Assembly: GCA_001580565.1 (NCBI GenBank)
Contig: LRBF01000022.1
Location: 1 to 49,176, forward strand
Source of the DNA: Caballeronia megalochromosomata
Lineage (GTDB): Bacteria; Pseudomonadota; Gammaproteobacteria; Burkholderiales; Burkholderiaceae
Direction: 5' to 3'
DNA length: 49,176 nucleotides
Positions 24,070-32,178 of the stretch are shown here, in pieces; the first letter of the stretch is position 1; each line of letters starts with the position of its first letter. Both the position numbers and the translations under genes were made by a program. Under the pieces are notes generated by a model that was given only the letters and a program-made list of their open reading frames with translations, was not told the DNA's origin and did not search any database.

Positions 24070-24576
24070 ATGAAACCACCCATCGTCAATCTCGATACAC
24101 TCGATCCTCAGCCGCTTCCGCCTGAATTCGCGCCGACGGGCGACGCCGCCGAGCGCTATGCGCCGCGCATCGCGCGTATCGGCGGCATGCTCGGCGCAAA
24201 GAAACTCGGCTATAGCCTCATCGTGCTCGAACCGGGCAAGCGCGCGTTTCCGTTTCATCATCATCGCGTGAACGAAGAGATGTTCCTCGTCATCGAAGGC
24301 GAGGGCGAGGTGCGCATCGGCCAGGAGAAGCATGCGATTCGCGCGGGCGATGTCATCGCGGGTCCGCCGGGCGGTCCCGACACGGCGCATCAGATCGTCA
24401 ACACGGGCGCGCGGGCCTTGCGCTACCTTGCGGTCAGCACGATGCAATCGCCCGAAGTGGTCGAGTATCCGGATACGGGCCGGCAGGCCGTGCTCGTCGC
24501 CGATGAACCGGGCGCGAAAGGCTTGCGCGCCGTGTTCCGCGCCAGTGATTCGCTCGGCTACTGGGACGGCGAGTGA
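24070..24576 (+). CDS. Cupin-domain protein
   Basis: 168 residues. The cupin motif 1 is FPFHHHRVNEEMFLVIEGEGEVRIG (three histidines and a glutamate as metal ligands) and motif 2 is DVIAGPPGGPDTAHQIVNTG. This is a single-domain RmlC-like beta-barrel that likely binds a metal ion. Its partners in the operon are an M14-type peptidase and an alpha/beta hydrolase. A catalytic or sensory role cannot be decided. Confidence 0.88.
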   Translation: MKPPIVNLDTLDPQPLPPEFAPTGDAAERYAPRIARIGGMLGAKKLGYSLIVLEPGKRAFPFHHHRVNEEMFLVIEGEGEVRIGQEKHAIRAGDVIAGPPGGPDTAHQIVNTGARALRYLAVSTMQSPEVVEYPDTGRQAVLVADEPGAKGLRAVFRASDSLGYWDGE

Positions 24577-24885
24577 AGCAGGCACGAAGATGACGGCTGG
24601 CCAGCGCCGTCGACATCTCCCTTCTAACTTCACGTAACGGTCACGAGCTACCTGTTACTTCTTGTTAATTCTTGTAAAGCGCGTGCCATCCGCACCACGA
24701 CTAGGGAAACCTCGTGTTGCAACGCAGCATCGCATTGCGTATGCTGTTTCTGGCAGGCGGCATGGCCTGCGATTTTGCACGCTTCAGAAGTATCGACACG
24801 AATAATCAAACGCCGGTAAATACAGAGCGTTTCATCGGGCAGGACCGGGAGGCATGACGGGTATCTGCTTGAAGGAGCCGCACAT
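24577..24885 (+). promoter_or_regulatory. 309-bp intergenic region with hairpin and candidate promoter
   Basis: A GACGGC/GCCGTC hairpin (24592-24597 and 24606-24611) without a clear T-run follows the cupin gene. TTGCAA (24717-24722) and TATGCT (24740-24745) are spaced by 17 bp and could drive the 79-residue gene at 24886. The region is visibly AT-richer than its surroundings. I see no convincing gene in it. Confidence 0.45.
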
Positions 24886-25125
24886 ATGGATCTGACCACA
24901 TCGCCGAAACCGACGCTGCACGTTTTCCATCAGGAAGGCGGATGGCATTGGGGCATTACCGTCGAGCGGGCGGCGGGAGGCGGAATGAAGGTCGTCGCGT
25001 ACAGCGACGAAGGCTTCGATTCCGAGGAACAGGCGCGCGAGGACGGCGAGCACGTCCTGCGCTCTGAAGACTGGCGCTCGGGCCAGAGTTTCAGCCGCGG
25101 CGAGCGGCGCCAGGGATATTCCTGA
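24886..25125 (+). CDS. Conserved-looking small protein of unknown function
   Basis: 79 residues with a strong AAGGAG ribosome site. No signal peptide or membrane helix is visible. The sequence has alternating aromatic and charged positions (LHVFHQEGGWHWGITVER) like a small beta-sheet, then an acidic helix (SEEQAREDGEHVL). I recognise no named domain. Confidence 0.72.
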   Translation: MDLTTSPKPTLHVFHQEGGWHWGITVERAAGGGMKVVAYSDEGFDSEEQAREDGEHVLRSEDWRSGQSFSRGERRQGYS

Positions 25126-25261
25126 ACGGGGCGACACACGTTCGCCCCGAAGTTCTTCCGCCGTTCCGTTCTCCCCGCCGTACTCGCCCCTCGCCGCATC
25201 TTCCCCCTGCATCAGAAACGCGCGACACTGAACGCCCAGGCATTCCGACAAGGCACGCCCC

Positions 25262-26155
25262 ATGTCGTCCATTCCCTGTCCGTCCCACGCGACGCCCGAT
25301 GATCCCCGCTTCGCCATACGCTGCATGACGCCGCAAGATGCCGACGTGGCGCTCGACTGGGCCGCGACCGAAGGATGGAACCCGGGCCTCGACGACGCAC
25401 GCTCATTCCTCCACGCCGACCCGCGCGGCTTCTTCGTGGGCACCTGGGACGGCGCGCCGGTCTGCTGCATCTCAGCGGTCGCATACGGCGATGCGTTCGG
25501 CTTCGTCGGCTTGTATATCGTGCTTCCGGAGTGGCGCGGCAAGGGCTTCGGCATGCGCTTGTGGAACGAGGGCATGCGCTATCTCGGCGCGCGCAACATC
25601 GGGCTCGACGGCGTGCTCGCGCAGCAGCCGAACTATCGGAAATCGGGCTTCGTGCTCGCGTATCGCAACGTGCGCTATGAAGGCGTCGCGTCGGCGGATG
25701 AAGATCCCGTCGATGGCGTGACGATCGCCGATGCGCCAGGCGTTCCCTTCGATCGCCTGCTCGATTACGACACGCGCATGTTCGCCTGCGAGCGCGCGGC
25801 GTTCTTGCGCGCGTGGCTGTCGCAGCCGCAGGCGCATGCGCGCGCGCTCGCCGCGCTCGATGACGACGCGGTGCGCGGCCTCGCCGTGATTAGGCGCTGC
25901 GGTGCGGGTCACAAGATCGGTCCGCTCTTCGCCGACGATCTCGCGACCGCACGCGCGCTGTATCGTGCGCTCGTGTCCGTGTTGCCGGGCGAAACCGTGT
26001 TTCTCGACGTGCCTGAAAGCAATCCGGCCGCGGTCGCGCTCGCGGTAGAGCACGACATGAAGAGCGTCTTCGAAACGGCGCGCATGTACACGCGCGCGGC
26101 TCCGGACGTGCCGCTCGCGAATGTGTTCGGCGTGACGACTTTCGAGCTCGGTTGA
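25262..26155 (+). CDS. GNAT-family N-acetyltransferase (two-domain)
   Basis: 297 residues. The GNAT core (about 17-140) carries the acetyl-CoA pyrophosphate loop RGKGFGMRLW and VGLYIVLPEWRG. A second domain (about 150-297) follows, resembling the YitH/HolE GNAT C-terminal domain, with VIRRCGAGHKIGPLFADD. Transfer of an acetyl group to a small amine or amino acid is likely; the substrate is unknown. A downstream in-frame ATG (residue 22) is a less likely start. Confidence 0.88.
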   Translation: MSSIPCPSHATPDDPRFAIRCMTPQDADVALDWAATEGWNPGLDDARSFLHADPRGFFVGTWDGAPVCCISAVAYGDAFGFVGLYIVLPEWRGKGFGMRLWNEGMRYLGARNIGLDGVLAQQPNYRKSGFVLAYRNVRYEGVASADEDPVDGVTIADAPGVPFDRLLDYDTRMFACERAAFLRAWLSQPQAHARALAALDDDAVRGLAVIRRCGAGHKIGPLFADDLATARALYRALVSVLPGETVFLDVPESNPAAVALAVEHDMKSVFETARMYTRAAPDVPLANVFGVTTFELG

Positions 26156-26172
26156 AGTCCCGAAGTCCGCGA

Positions 26173-26367
26173 TCAGGCCGGCGGCGCGCCCTCGTGGAAG
26201 AAGGTCTTCAACTGTGAGCGCAACTCCGGCGAGTCGGTATGCTGATGCACGGCGACCGCATGCTGCACGGCCGCTTCCATCAGTTCGTCCTCGGTGTCGG
26301 CGCAAAGCGCGACGCTGCACTTCACGTCGCTCGGGCACTCGCGGCAATCGATGTACTTGCGTGTCAT
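26173..26367 (-). CDS. DUF1059 small protein
   Basis: 64 residues: MTRKYIDCRECPSDVKCSVALCADTEDELMEAAVQHAVAVH, the whole of a DUF1059 domain. Three of its four cysteines fall in the first 17 residues. The function of the family is unknown. It is divergent from the nitrile hydratase operon and convergent with the GNAT gene. Confidence 0.87.
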   Translation of the reverse strand: MTRKYIDCRECPSDVKCSVALCADTEDELMEAAVQHAVAVHQHTDSPELRSQLKTFFHEGAPPA

Positions 26368-26490
26368 GGCATCCTCCTCGCATGAGACGCTGATCCAAGT
26401 ATAGGCGGCGCGCACGCGGTCGTGACGATGTTTGCACGCGCGCGCGCACTCCGGTAACGTGTGACGTCTGTGCCACTCGCGAGCCCGCAC

Positions 26491-27138
26491 ATGAGCCACG
26501 ATCATCCTCATCATCACGATCACGATCACGCCGGCAGTGCGTTGCCGGAGATGGATCTGCGCGTGCGCGCGCTCGAATCGCTGCTGGTCGAGAAGGGCTA
26601 TATCGATCCGCAGGCGCTCGATGTCTTCGTCGAGACTTACGAGCACAAGGTCGGGCCGCGCAATGGCGCGCGCGTGGTCGCGAAGGCGTGGCGCGATCCG
26701 GCGTTTCGCAAGTGGCTCTTCGACGACGCCACCGCCGCCATCGCGTCGCTCGGCTACACCGGGCGGCAAGGCGAGCACATGGTCGCGCTCGAGAACACGG
26801 AGGACGTACATAACATGGTCGTCTGCACGCTGTGCTCGTGCTATCCGTGGTCGGTGCTGGGGCTGCCGCCCGTCTGGTACAAGTCGGCGCCGTACCGCTC
26901 GCGCGCGGTGATCGATCCGCGCGGCGTGCTGAAGGACTTCGGCATCGAGTTGCCTGAACATGTCGAGTTGCGCGTGTGGGATTCGACCGCCGAAGTGCGC
27001 TACCTTGTAGTGCCGGCGCGTCCCGCCGGCACGGATCATCTCGACGAAGACGCGCTCGCCGAACTCGTCACGCGCGATTCGATGATCGGCACGGGCCTCG
27101 CGCTCGCGCCGTCTCAAGCCATGGGAGCATCGGCATGA
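26491..27138 (+). CDS. nthA: Nitrile hydratase alpha subunit, cobalt type
   Basis: 215 residues from [15 protein letters not shown]. The metal-binding claw VCTLCSCY has Cys112, Cys115 and Cys117; the Thr between the cysteines marks the Co(III) type rather than the Fe(III) type (CSLCSC). The two latter cysteines are oxidised to sulfinic and sulfenic acid in mature enzymes. It hydrates nitriles to amides as an alpha-beta heterodimer. The N-terminus has seven His in its first 13 residues, probably a metal-handling tail. A GTG start at 26461 would add ten residues. The gene overlaps the beta gene by 4 bases. Confidence 0.94.
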   Translation: MSHDHPHHHDHDHAGSALPEMDLRVRALESLLVEKGYIDPQALDVFVETYEHKVGPRNGARVVAKAWRDPAFRKWLFDDATAAIASLGYTGRQGEHMVALENTEDVHNMVVCTLCSCYPWSVLGLPPVWYKSAPYRSRAVIDPRGVLKDFGIELPEHVELRVWDSTAEVRYLVVPARPAGTDHLDEDALAELVTRDSMIGTGLALAPSQAMGASA

Positions 27139-27809
27139 ACGCGGCGCACGACATGGGCGGCATGCAGGCGTTCGGTCCCGTCGCCATCGATGCCTGCGAC
27201 GCGCCGGGCGCATCGCCTTTTCATGCGGACTGGGAGCGGCGCGTGCTGGCCGTCACGCTCGCGATGGGCGCCACGGGGCAATGGAACATCGACACGTCGC
27301 GTGCGGCGCGCGAGAGCCTGCCGCCCGCGCAGTATCTCCGCAGCAGCTACTACGAAATCTGGTTCGAAGGCTTGAAGAAGCTGCTGATGGCCAAAGGACT
27401 CGCGAGCGCGGACGAAATCGCGAGCGGCCAGTCGCAAGCCGCCGCGAAGCCCGGCGTGCGCGTGCTGAAGGCGGCGGACGTGAGCGCGGCGCTGTTGCGC
27501 GGCTCGCCGGTCGAGCGGCCGGCGACATCGCCCGCGCGCTTTGCCATCGGCGATGAAGTTCGCACGAAGCTGATGAATCCGCCGACGCATACGCGTCTGC
27601 CGCGCTATTGCCGGGGCAAGCCGGGGCGTATCGTCGCGGTGCGCGGCACGCATGTATTTCCCGACGAAAACGCGCTCGGCCACGGCGAGCATCCGCACTG
27701 GCTCTACACCGTGCGTTTCGATGCGAAGGCGTTGTGGGGACCGGACACGACCGCGTCCTCGGTGTGCGTGGATTGCTGGGAACCCTATCTCGATGCCGCG
27801 CACGCGTGA
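27135..27809 (+). CDS. nthB: Nitrile hydratase beta subunit
   Basis: 224 residues. The N-terminal half starts [15 protein letters not shown], the typical beta-subunit opening with DMGGM. The C-terminal SH3-like barrel contains [26 protein letters not shown] and [18 protein letters not shown], which contact the alpha claw. It is translationally coupled to the alpha gene (ATGA overlap). Length is normal for the family. The accessory gene starts one base after the stop codon. Confidence 0.94.
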   Translation: MNAAHDMGGMQAFGPVAIDACDAPGASPFHADWERRVLAVTLAMGATGQWNIDTSRAARESLPPAQYLRSSYYEIWFEGLKKLLMAKGLASADEIASGQSQAAAKPGVRVLKAADVSAALLRGSPVERPATSPARFAIGDEVRTKLMNPPTHTRLPRYCRGKPGRIVAVRGTHVFPDENALGHGEHPHWLYTVRFDAKALWGPDTTASSVCVDCWEPYLDAAHA

Positions 27810-27810
27810 C

Positions 27811-28608
27811 ATGAATTCGAACGAACCGAAACTGCAGGAACTGCGCGCCGCCTTGCCCGAGTTGCCTTTCGACGGCGACGACCCGGTGTTTCGCGCGCCG
27901 TGGGAAGCGCAGGCTTTCGCGATGACTCTCGCGTTGTACGAGCGCGGCGTGTTCACGTGGAAGGAGTGGGCGCACGCGCTGAGCGTCGCGATCAGCGACG
28001 CGCAGGCAGCGGGCGATCCCGACCACGGCGACACCTACTACACGCACTGGCTGAGCGCGCTCGAACGCCTCTCAGCCGAAAAGGGCTGCGTGAGCGAAGC
28101 GACGCTCGCGCGCCGGCGCTTCGAATGGGACGAGGCCGCGCGCGCCACGCCGCACGGCCAGCCAATCGTTCTCAAGCGCACGCAAGGACTGCCGACCTCG
28201 ACGCTCGACGCATATCACGCGGCGATTTACCACATCGACGGGCAGCCGGGCATCGACCTTAAGATCGGTGTCGCGAATGCATCGGCGGCGTCGTTACTTG
28301 CGCAACACGATGTCGCGAGCGCGGTGTTCGTCACCGCGTTCAATCCGTTCGGCAAGGTGCTCGCGCCCGAAGAGAACGCGTTGCGTCAGCGCAAGCTGAT
28401 CGGGCGCGTCGGGCAGATGGGCCTGCGCGCGCTGCCTGGCGAAGGCATCGATCCGATGAACATCTGGCAGGCCGAATCGAGCCTCTTCGTGCTCGGCGCG
28501 ACGCGCGACACCGCCGATACGATGATGACCGAATTCGGGCAGAACGCCGTCGTGTACGTCGATCGCGCGGGCTTGCCGCAATTGCTGCTGCATCCGGAAT
28601 ATCGCTGA
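27811..28608 (+). CDS. Nitrile hydratase accessory protein fused to a DUF3293-like domain
   Basis: 265 residues, more than twice the usual accessory (activator) length of about 110-140. Residues 1-122 are the activator: LPFDGDDPVFRAPWEAQAFAMTLALYERGVFTWKEWA, DPDHGDTYYTHWLSALERL and the ending TPHGQPIVL. This domain delivers cobalt to the alpha subunit through beta-like exchange. Residues about 131-262 are a second domain with FVTAFNP, ENALRQRKL, AESSLFVLGA and FGQNAVVYVD, which I match to DUF3293 from memory. No frameshift or stop codon separates the two. The DUF3293 function is unknown. Confidence 0.85.
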   Translation: MNSNEPKLQELRAALPELPFDGDDPVFRAPWEAQAFAMTLALYERGVFTWKEWAHALSVAISDAQAAGDPDHGDTYYTHWLSALERLSAEKGCVSEATLARRRFEWDEAARATPHGQPIVLKRTQGLPTSTLDAYHAAIYHIDGQPGIDLKIGVANASAASLLAQHDVASAVFVTAFNPFGKVLAPEENALRQRKLIGRVGQMGLRALPGEGIDPMNIWQAESSLFVLGATRDTADTMMTEFGQNAVVYVDRAGLPQLLLHPEYR

Positions 28609-28630
28609 AACCATCCACCAGGAGAAACTC

Positions 28631-29017
28631 ATGCCGCTCGTTCGAATCGATCTGCAGAAAGGCAAGGACAGCGCGTATCGCGCGGCCATCGGCGACGTGG
28701 TGTACGACGCGATGCGCTCGACGCTCGACGTGCCCGAGAACGATCGCTTCCAGATCGTCGCGGAGCACGGCGCGACGGATTTCATCGTCGATCGCACGTA
28801 TCTCGGCATTAGCCGCACCGATGACTGCATCGTGATCCAGGTCACGCTCAACGAAGGCCGCGATGTCGTGAAGAAGAGCGCGTTCTACAAGGCCGTCGCC
28901 GATGGCCTGCACGAACGCCTGAAACTGCGGCGCGAGGACGTGTTCATCAGTCTCGTCGAAGTGAAGAAGGAGAACTGGTCCTTCGGCAACGGCGAGGCAC
29001 AGTACGCGCCCAAATGA
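28631..29017 (+). CDS. Tautomerase-family protein
   Basis: 128 residues with an AGGAGA ribosome site. The N-terminal PLVRIDL gives the catalytic Pro at position 2 after Met removal. The ending EDVFISLVEVKKENWSFGNGEAQYA is typical of the longer tautomerase_2 group. The family performs keto-enol tautomerisation or related proton transfers. The stop codon overlaps the start of the PPTase gene (ATGA). It is in the same transcription unit as the nitrile hydratase genes by spacing (22 bases). Confidence 0.9.
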   Translation: MPLVRIDLQKGKDSAYRAAIGDVVYDAMRSTLDVPENDRFQIVAEHGATDFIVDRTYLGISRTDDCIVIQVTLNEGRDVVKKSAFYKAVADGLHERLKLRREDVFISLVEVKKENWSFGNGEAQYAPK

Positions 29018-29715
29018 CCGAAGCAACGATTCCCTTCGACGTTCGATCGATCACGCTGCCCGCCGATGCGCCCAGCGACGTGCGCGTGTGGCGGGTCCAT
29101 ATCGATTTTTCGGCGCCGCTCGACAGCGCGGTCTACGCCGTGATGAACGCAAGCGAGCGCGCGCGCGCCGCACGCTTTCTTCGTCACGCGGATGCCGCGC
29201 GCTTTGCCACCTTGCGTTGCGCGCTGCGGCATGTACTCGCCATCGAGACGAGTCACGACGCCGCGCATCTCGTGCTCGACGCGGACGACAGAGGCAGGCC
29301 ATTCCTCGCACAACCGGACGCGCCGGATTTCAACGTGTCGCATTCGGGCGCGTTCGGTCTGATTGCGGTATCGCGGGAGCGGCGCGTGGGCGTCGACATC
29401 GAAGAAGCCGGCGCGACGTTCAAGTGGCGCGAACTGGCGCCCGCCGTGCTGGCGGACATGGACCGCCGCGAGGTCGAAGCAATGCCCGATGAGCCCGCGC
29501 GAAACGCGACATTCTTCGACTGCTGGACGGCGAAGGAGGCGGTGCTGAAGGCGCACGGCGACGGCATCGGCAGTACCACGATCGCGATGAACGGCTTCTC
29601 GGTGCTGCCGCGCGAAGGCGTGCGCTACGCGCTCACGCGCGAAGCGGGCGCGTTCGATGCCGTGTCGCTCATCGCGCCTTCGGGTTACGCCGCGGCGCTC
29701 GCCTGGTCATATTGA
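29014..29715 (+). CDS. 4'-phosphopantetheinyl transferase (Sfp-type)
   Basis: 233 residues, normal for the Sfp/Gsp group. Motifs are FNVSHSG (about 106-112), GVDIEE with Asp128 and Glu130 for Mg, and FDCWTAKEAVLKAHGDGI with Lys174, Glu175 and Lys179. It transfers phosphopantetheine from CoA to carrier-protein domains of NRPS, PKS or related enzymes. No such synthase is in this window; its partner must be elsewhere. The coupling to a tautomerase after nitrile hydratase genes is unusual. Confidence 0.93.
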   Translation: MTEATIPFDVRSITLPADAPSDVRVWRVHIDFSAPLDSAVYAVMNASERARAARFLRHADAARFATLRCALRHVLAIETSHDAAHLVLDADDRGRPFLAQPDAPDFNVSHSGAFGLIAVSRERRVGVDIEEAGATFKWRELAPAVLADMDRREVEAMPDEPARNATFFDCWTAKEAVLKAHGDGIGSTTIAMNGFSVLPREGVRYALTREAGAFDAVSLIAPSGYAAALAWSY

Positions 29716-29731
29716 TGCAATGCAGCGACGC

Positions 29732-30238
29732 TCACGCCACCTTCGTGCGGATGAGATCGCGATGCGTGAGATAGAGCCGCAAGTCGAATTCGATCTGATG
29801 GTAGCCCGGCTGCATCAGCTCGCACAGCCGATAGAACGCCTTGTTGTGATCGCTTTCCTTCAGATGCGCGAGCTCGTGCACGACGATCATCCGAAGGAAC
29901 TCGGGCGCCGTGTCCCTGAAGAGCGACGCAATGCGGATTTCCTTCTTGGCCTTGAGCTTCGCGCCCTGCACGCGCGAGATCGCGGTGTGCAGGCCGAGCG
30001 CGTGACGCAGCACGTCGAGCTTGCTGTCGTAGAAGACCTTGTCGATCGCGGGCGCGACGCGCAGGAATTCCTGCTTCAGGTCTGAGCAATATGCATAGAG
30101 CGCGCGGTCGGACTGAACGGCGTGCCGGTTCGGATAGCGTGCGTCGAGATACGTGCCCAGTTGTTGCTGGGCGATCAGTCGGCGCACCTTGTCCTGTAGC
30201 GTGTTCGGGTAGGCGCTCAGGTATTTCAGTTGTTGCAT
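29732..30238 (-). CDS. YgjP-like (M48/SprT-like) metalloprotein
   Basis: 168 residues from MQQLKYLSAYPNTL; an upstream TTG would add 22 residues but has no support. The zinc motif HELAHLKESDH (His121, Glu122, His125, His131) and the YHQIEFDLRLYLTHRD ending match the YgjP/DUF45 family. The activity of these putative metalloproteases is unproven. A start codon without a clear Shine-Dalgarno sequence leaves the N-terminus uncertain. It converges with the PPTase gene (16-base gap). Confidence 0.85.
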   Translation of the reverse strand: MQQLKYLSAYPNTLQDKVRRLIAQQQLGTYLDARYPNRHAVQSDRALYAYCSDLKQEFLRVAPAIDKVFYDSKLDVLRHALGLHTAISRVQGAKLKAKKEIRIASLFRDTAPEFLRMIVVHELAHLKESDHNKAFYRLCELMQPGYHQIEFDLRLYLTHRDLIRTKVA

Positions 30239-30496
30239 GACGGCCGGATTGGAATAGATACGTTCAATGCCTGATGCGCAAATAGGCGTGGGACGTATCG
30301 GCAACGTCCGCAGCGTGAATTGCGCAGCAATCTAGCAATCATTCTAGTCAACGCCGCGCCGCCTCGCCGCCGTTGTGATCACAAGCGTGTTTCGATGCGC
30401 GCAATTCCGTAAGTTTATGTTTCAGCACGGTCCCGGTCGTCGCAGCCGTGCGAACATGCGCGCTCTTTTGGCAAGGGCGACAAAGGCAGGTTCTTC

Positions 30497-31012
30497 ATGG
30501 CATCGAGCAAGGCGCATCATGCGACCGGATGGGCGGCGGGCATCATCGCGGCGGCGGTCGTGACGCATCCGGTGACGCCAGCGGGCGCGGACATGGTGTC
30601 GGGGGTGCTTGCCTTGCTGGCGGGCGTGGTCGGCGCCACCGCGCCCGACTGGCTCGAAGTCGCATGGTGGACGCGCGCGCGCAGACTCTGGATCACGCAT
30701 CGCACGCTCACGCACTGGGGCATCGGCTGGGCCGCGCTGCTAGTGCTTTCGTATCACTTTCTCGGGCGGCATCCGGCGGCGCCGGTCGCGTTCGGCTTCG
30801 CGTGCGGCGGCCTCATGCATCTCTTCGCGGACTGGCCGAATCCGCTCGGCGTGCCGTGGATCGCCGGGCGCCATTCGCTCAGACTGTGGACGAGCGGGCA
30901 TTGCGATCTGATCATCGTGGCGGCTGCGTGGGCTGCGGCGCTTTTCGTCGTCGATGATGTCTGGTTTCATCATGCATATGGGCGCATGCTGCTGAACGCG
31001 CTGGATTTCTGA
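30497..31012 (+). CDS. YdjM-like membrane-bound metal-dependent hydrolase
   Basis: 171 residues with about four membrane helices. The conserved polar sites APDWLE, HRTLTHW and GGLMHLFADWPNPLG are those of the YdjM/DUF457 family, in which His and Asp residues are thought to bind a metal at the membrane. The substrate is unknown. The first residues (MASSKAHHATGWAAGIIAAAVV) also match the family opening with HH. Confidence 0.85.
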   Translation: MASSKAHHATGWAAGIIAAAVVTHPVTPAGADMVSGVLALLAGVVGATAPDWLEVAWWTRARRLWITHRTLTHWGIGWAALLVLSYHFLGRHPAAPVAFGFACGGLMHLFADWPNPLGVPWIAGRHSLRLWTSGHCDLIIVAAAWAAALFVVDDVWFHHAYGRMLLNALDF

Positions 31013-31038
31013 ACGACATCGCGAGGAGTCACGCTCTC

Positions 31039-31533
31039 ATGCAATCGAATCACATGCGCAGTCGCTTTATTCTCTTCTTCGCCGCGTTGCTCGCGATGCT
31101 CGCGCTCACCGGTTGCGCGGGGTTATTCAACCGCGAGGCGATGCGCGTGAGCGTCGCGGGCATCGAGCCGCTCGAAGGCCAGGGGCTCGAAATGCGCTTC
31201 GCCGTGAAGCTGCGCATACAGAACCCGAACGATGCGCCGATCGACTTCGACGGCGTCTCGCTCGATCTCGACCTCAACGGCCGCGCGTTCGCGAGCGGCG
31301 TGAGCGATCAGCGCGGAACGGTGCCGCGTTTCGGCGAGACGGTGCTGTCCGTGCCGGTGACCGTGTCCGCGTTCTCGGTCGCGCGTCAGGCATTCGGCTT
31401 TGCGAACGGCGACACCGTCAGCAAGGTCTCGTATGCGGTGCGCGGCAGGCTCGCGGGCGGCGCGTTCGGCGGCGCGCGCTTCGCGGACAGCGGCTATGTC
31501 GATCTTCCGGGCATGGGCGCCGCCGGCAATTAA
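31039..31533 (+). CDS. LEA type 2 (WHy-domain) lipoprotein
   Basis: 164 residues. The signal peptide ends in lipobox LTGC (Cys26). The mature domain contains MRFAVKLRIQNPNDAPIDFDGVSLDLDLNGRAFASG, the LEA_2/WHy beta-sandwich. It is probably anchored in the outer membrane. These proteins are linked to stress tolerance by name only; a molecular role is not established. The ribosome site GAGGAG lies about 11 bases upstream. Its stop codon overlaps the convergent cupin gene by 4 bases. Confidence 0.86.
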   Translation: MQSNHMRSRFILFFAALLAMLALTGCAGLFNREAMRVSVAGIEPLEGQGLEMRFAVKLRIQNPNDAPIDFDGVSLDLDLNGRAFASGVSDQRGTVPRFGETVLSVPVTVSAFSVARQAFGFANGDTVSKVSYAVRGRLAGGAFGGARFADSGYVDLPGMGAAGN

Positions 31534-31955
31534 GGCGCCGACGCTTCCCGCGGATCGTAGGGCACGACGCGATCCGCCTCGTTGGCGTCGTTGCGGGCGA
31601 TCACGGCGCGGGCTGGCTCGGTTGCGCTCAGATTGACCGGCTGATGCGGCACGCCGGGCGGAATGAACACGAAGTCGCCGGGCTCGTTGATGACCGATTC
31701 CGCCAGTCCCGGCCCATAGCGCGTCTCGATGCGCCCTTCCAGTATGTAGATGCCCGTCTCGTAGCCCACATGGACATGCGGCTCGCCATGGCCGCCCGGC
31801 GGCACGACGACGAGATGCATCGCGAGGCCGCGCGTGCCGGCCGTCGCCGCCGACAATCCGATGAAATAGGGCAGATGCTGAACCGTCGCGAGCTTTTCCT
31901 GCGGCCGTACCGTGACGACCGTTTGCTGCGCTGTCCCTTCCGTCGCGTCCCGCAT
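31530..31955 (-). CDS. Cupin-domain protein
   Basis: 141 residues from MRDATEGTAQQTVV. Cupin motif 1 is HGEPHVHVGYETGIYILEGRIETRYG, motif 2 NEPGDFVFIPPGVPHQPVNLS. Three histidines, a glutamate and a later histidine are in place for metal binding. It is convergent with the LEA lipoprotein gene and divergent from the glutamate dehydrogenase gene. The substrate is unknown. Confidence 0.86.
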   Translation of the reverse strand: MRDATEGTAQQTVVTVRPQEKLATVQHLPYFIGLSAATAGTRGLAMHLVVVPPGGHGEPHVHVGYETGIYILEGRIETRYGPGLAESVINEPGDFVFIPPGVPHQPVNLSATEPARAVIARNDANEADRVVPYDPREASAP

Positions 31956-32178
31956 GGCGATTCCTCCGTCGGTTCGATGCGCCGCTATCGACAATAGCCG
32001 AAAGCCGATGTCGCGCAAAGGTCACGCGGCGCGGCTAAGGTACCGTGAATGCGCGCACTGTCTTTGTGCAACCGCACATGCCCGACCCGAGGCCAAAGGC
32101 GCGGGCCGGCGCATAATCTCCTTGATTCGAAGAAGCGTGCCGCAACCGCATCGCAACCGAAAGCCTCGGGAGGACACC

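Noticed and set aside
24648..24899. An 83-codon minus-strand frame in the 24.6-24.9 kb gap
   Set aside because: No ribosome site or recognisable features, and it covers the probable promoter and start of the plus-strand gene at 24886.
26461..26490. GTG start adding ten residues to the nitrile hydratase alpha subunit
   Set aside because: No Shine-Dalgarno sequence precedes it, and the MSHDH start matches the His-rich openings I recall from cobalt-type homologues.
26491..26530. Repeated CAT/GAT triplets (His/Asp) as a DNA repeat array
   Set aside because: They are coding repeats of the His-rich N-terminus, too short and irregular to be a CRISPR or satellite.
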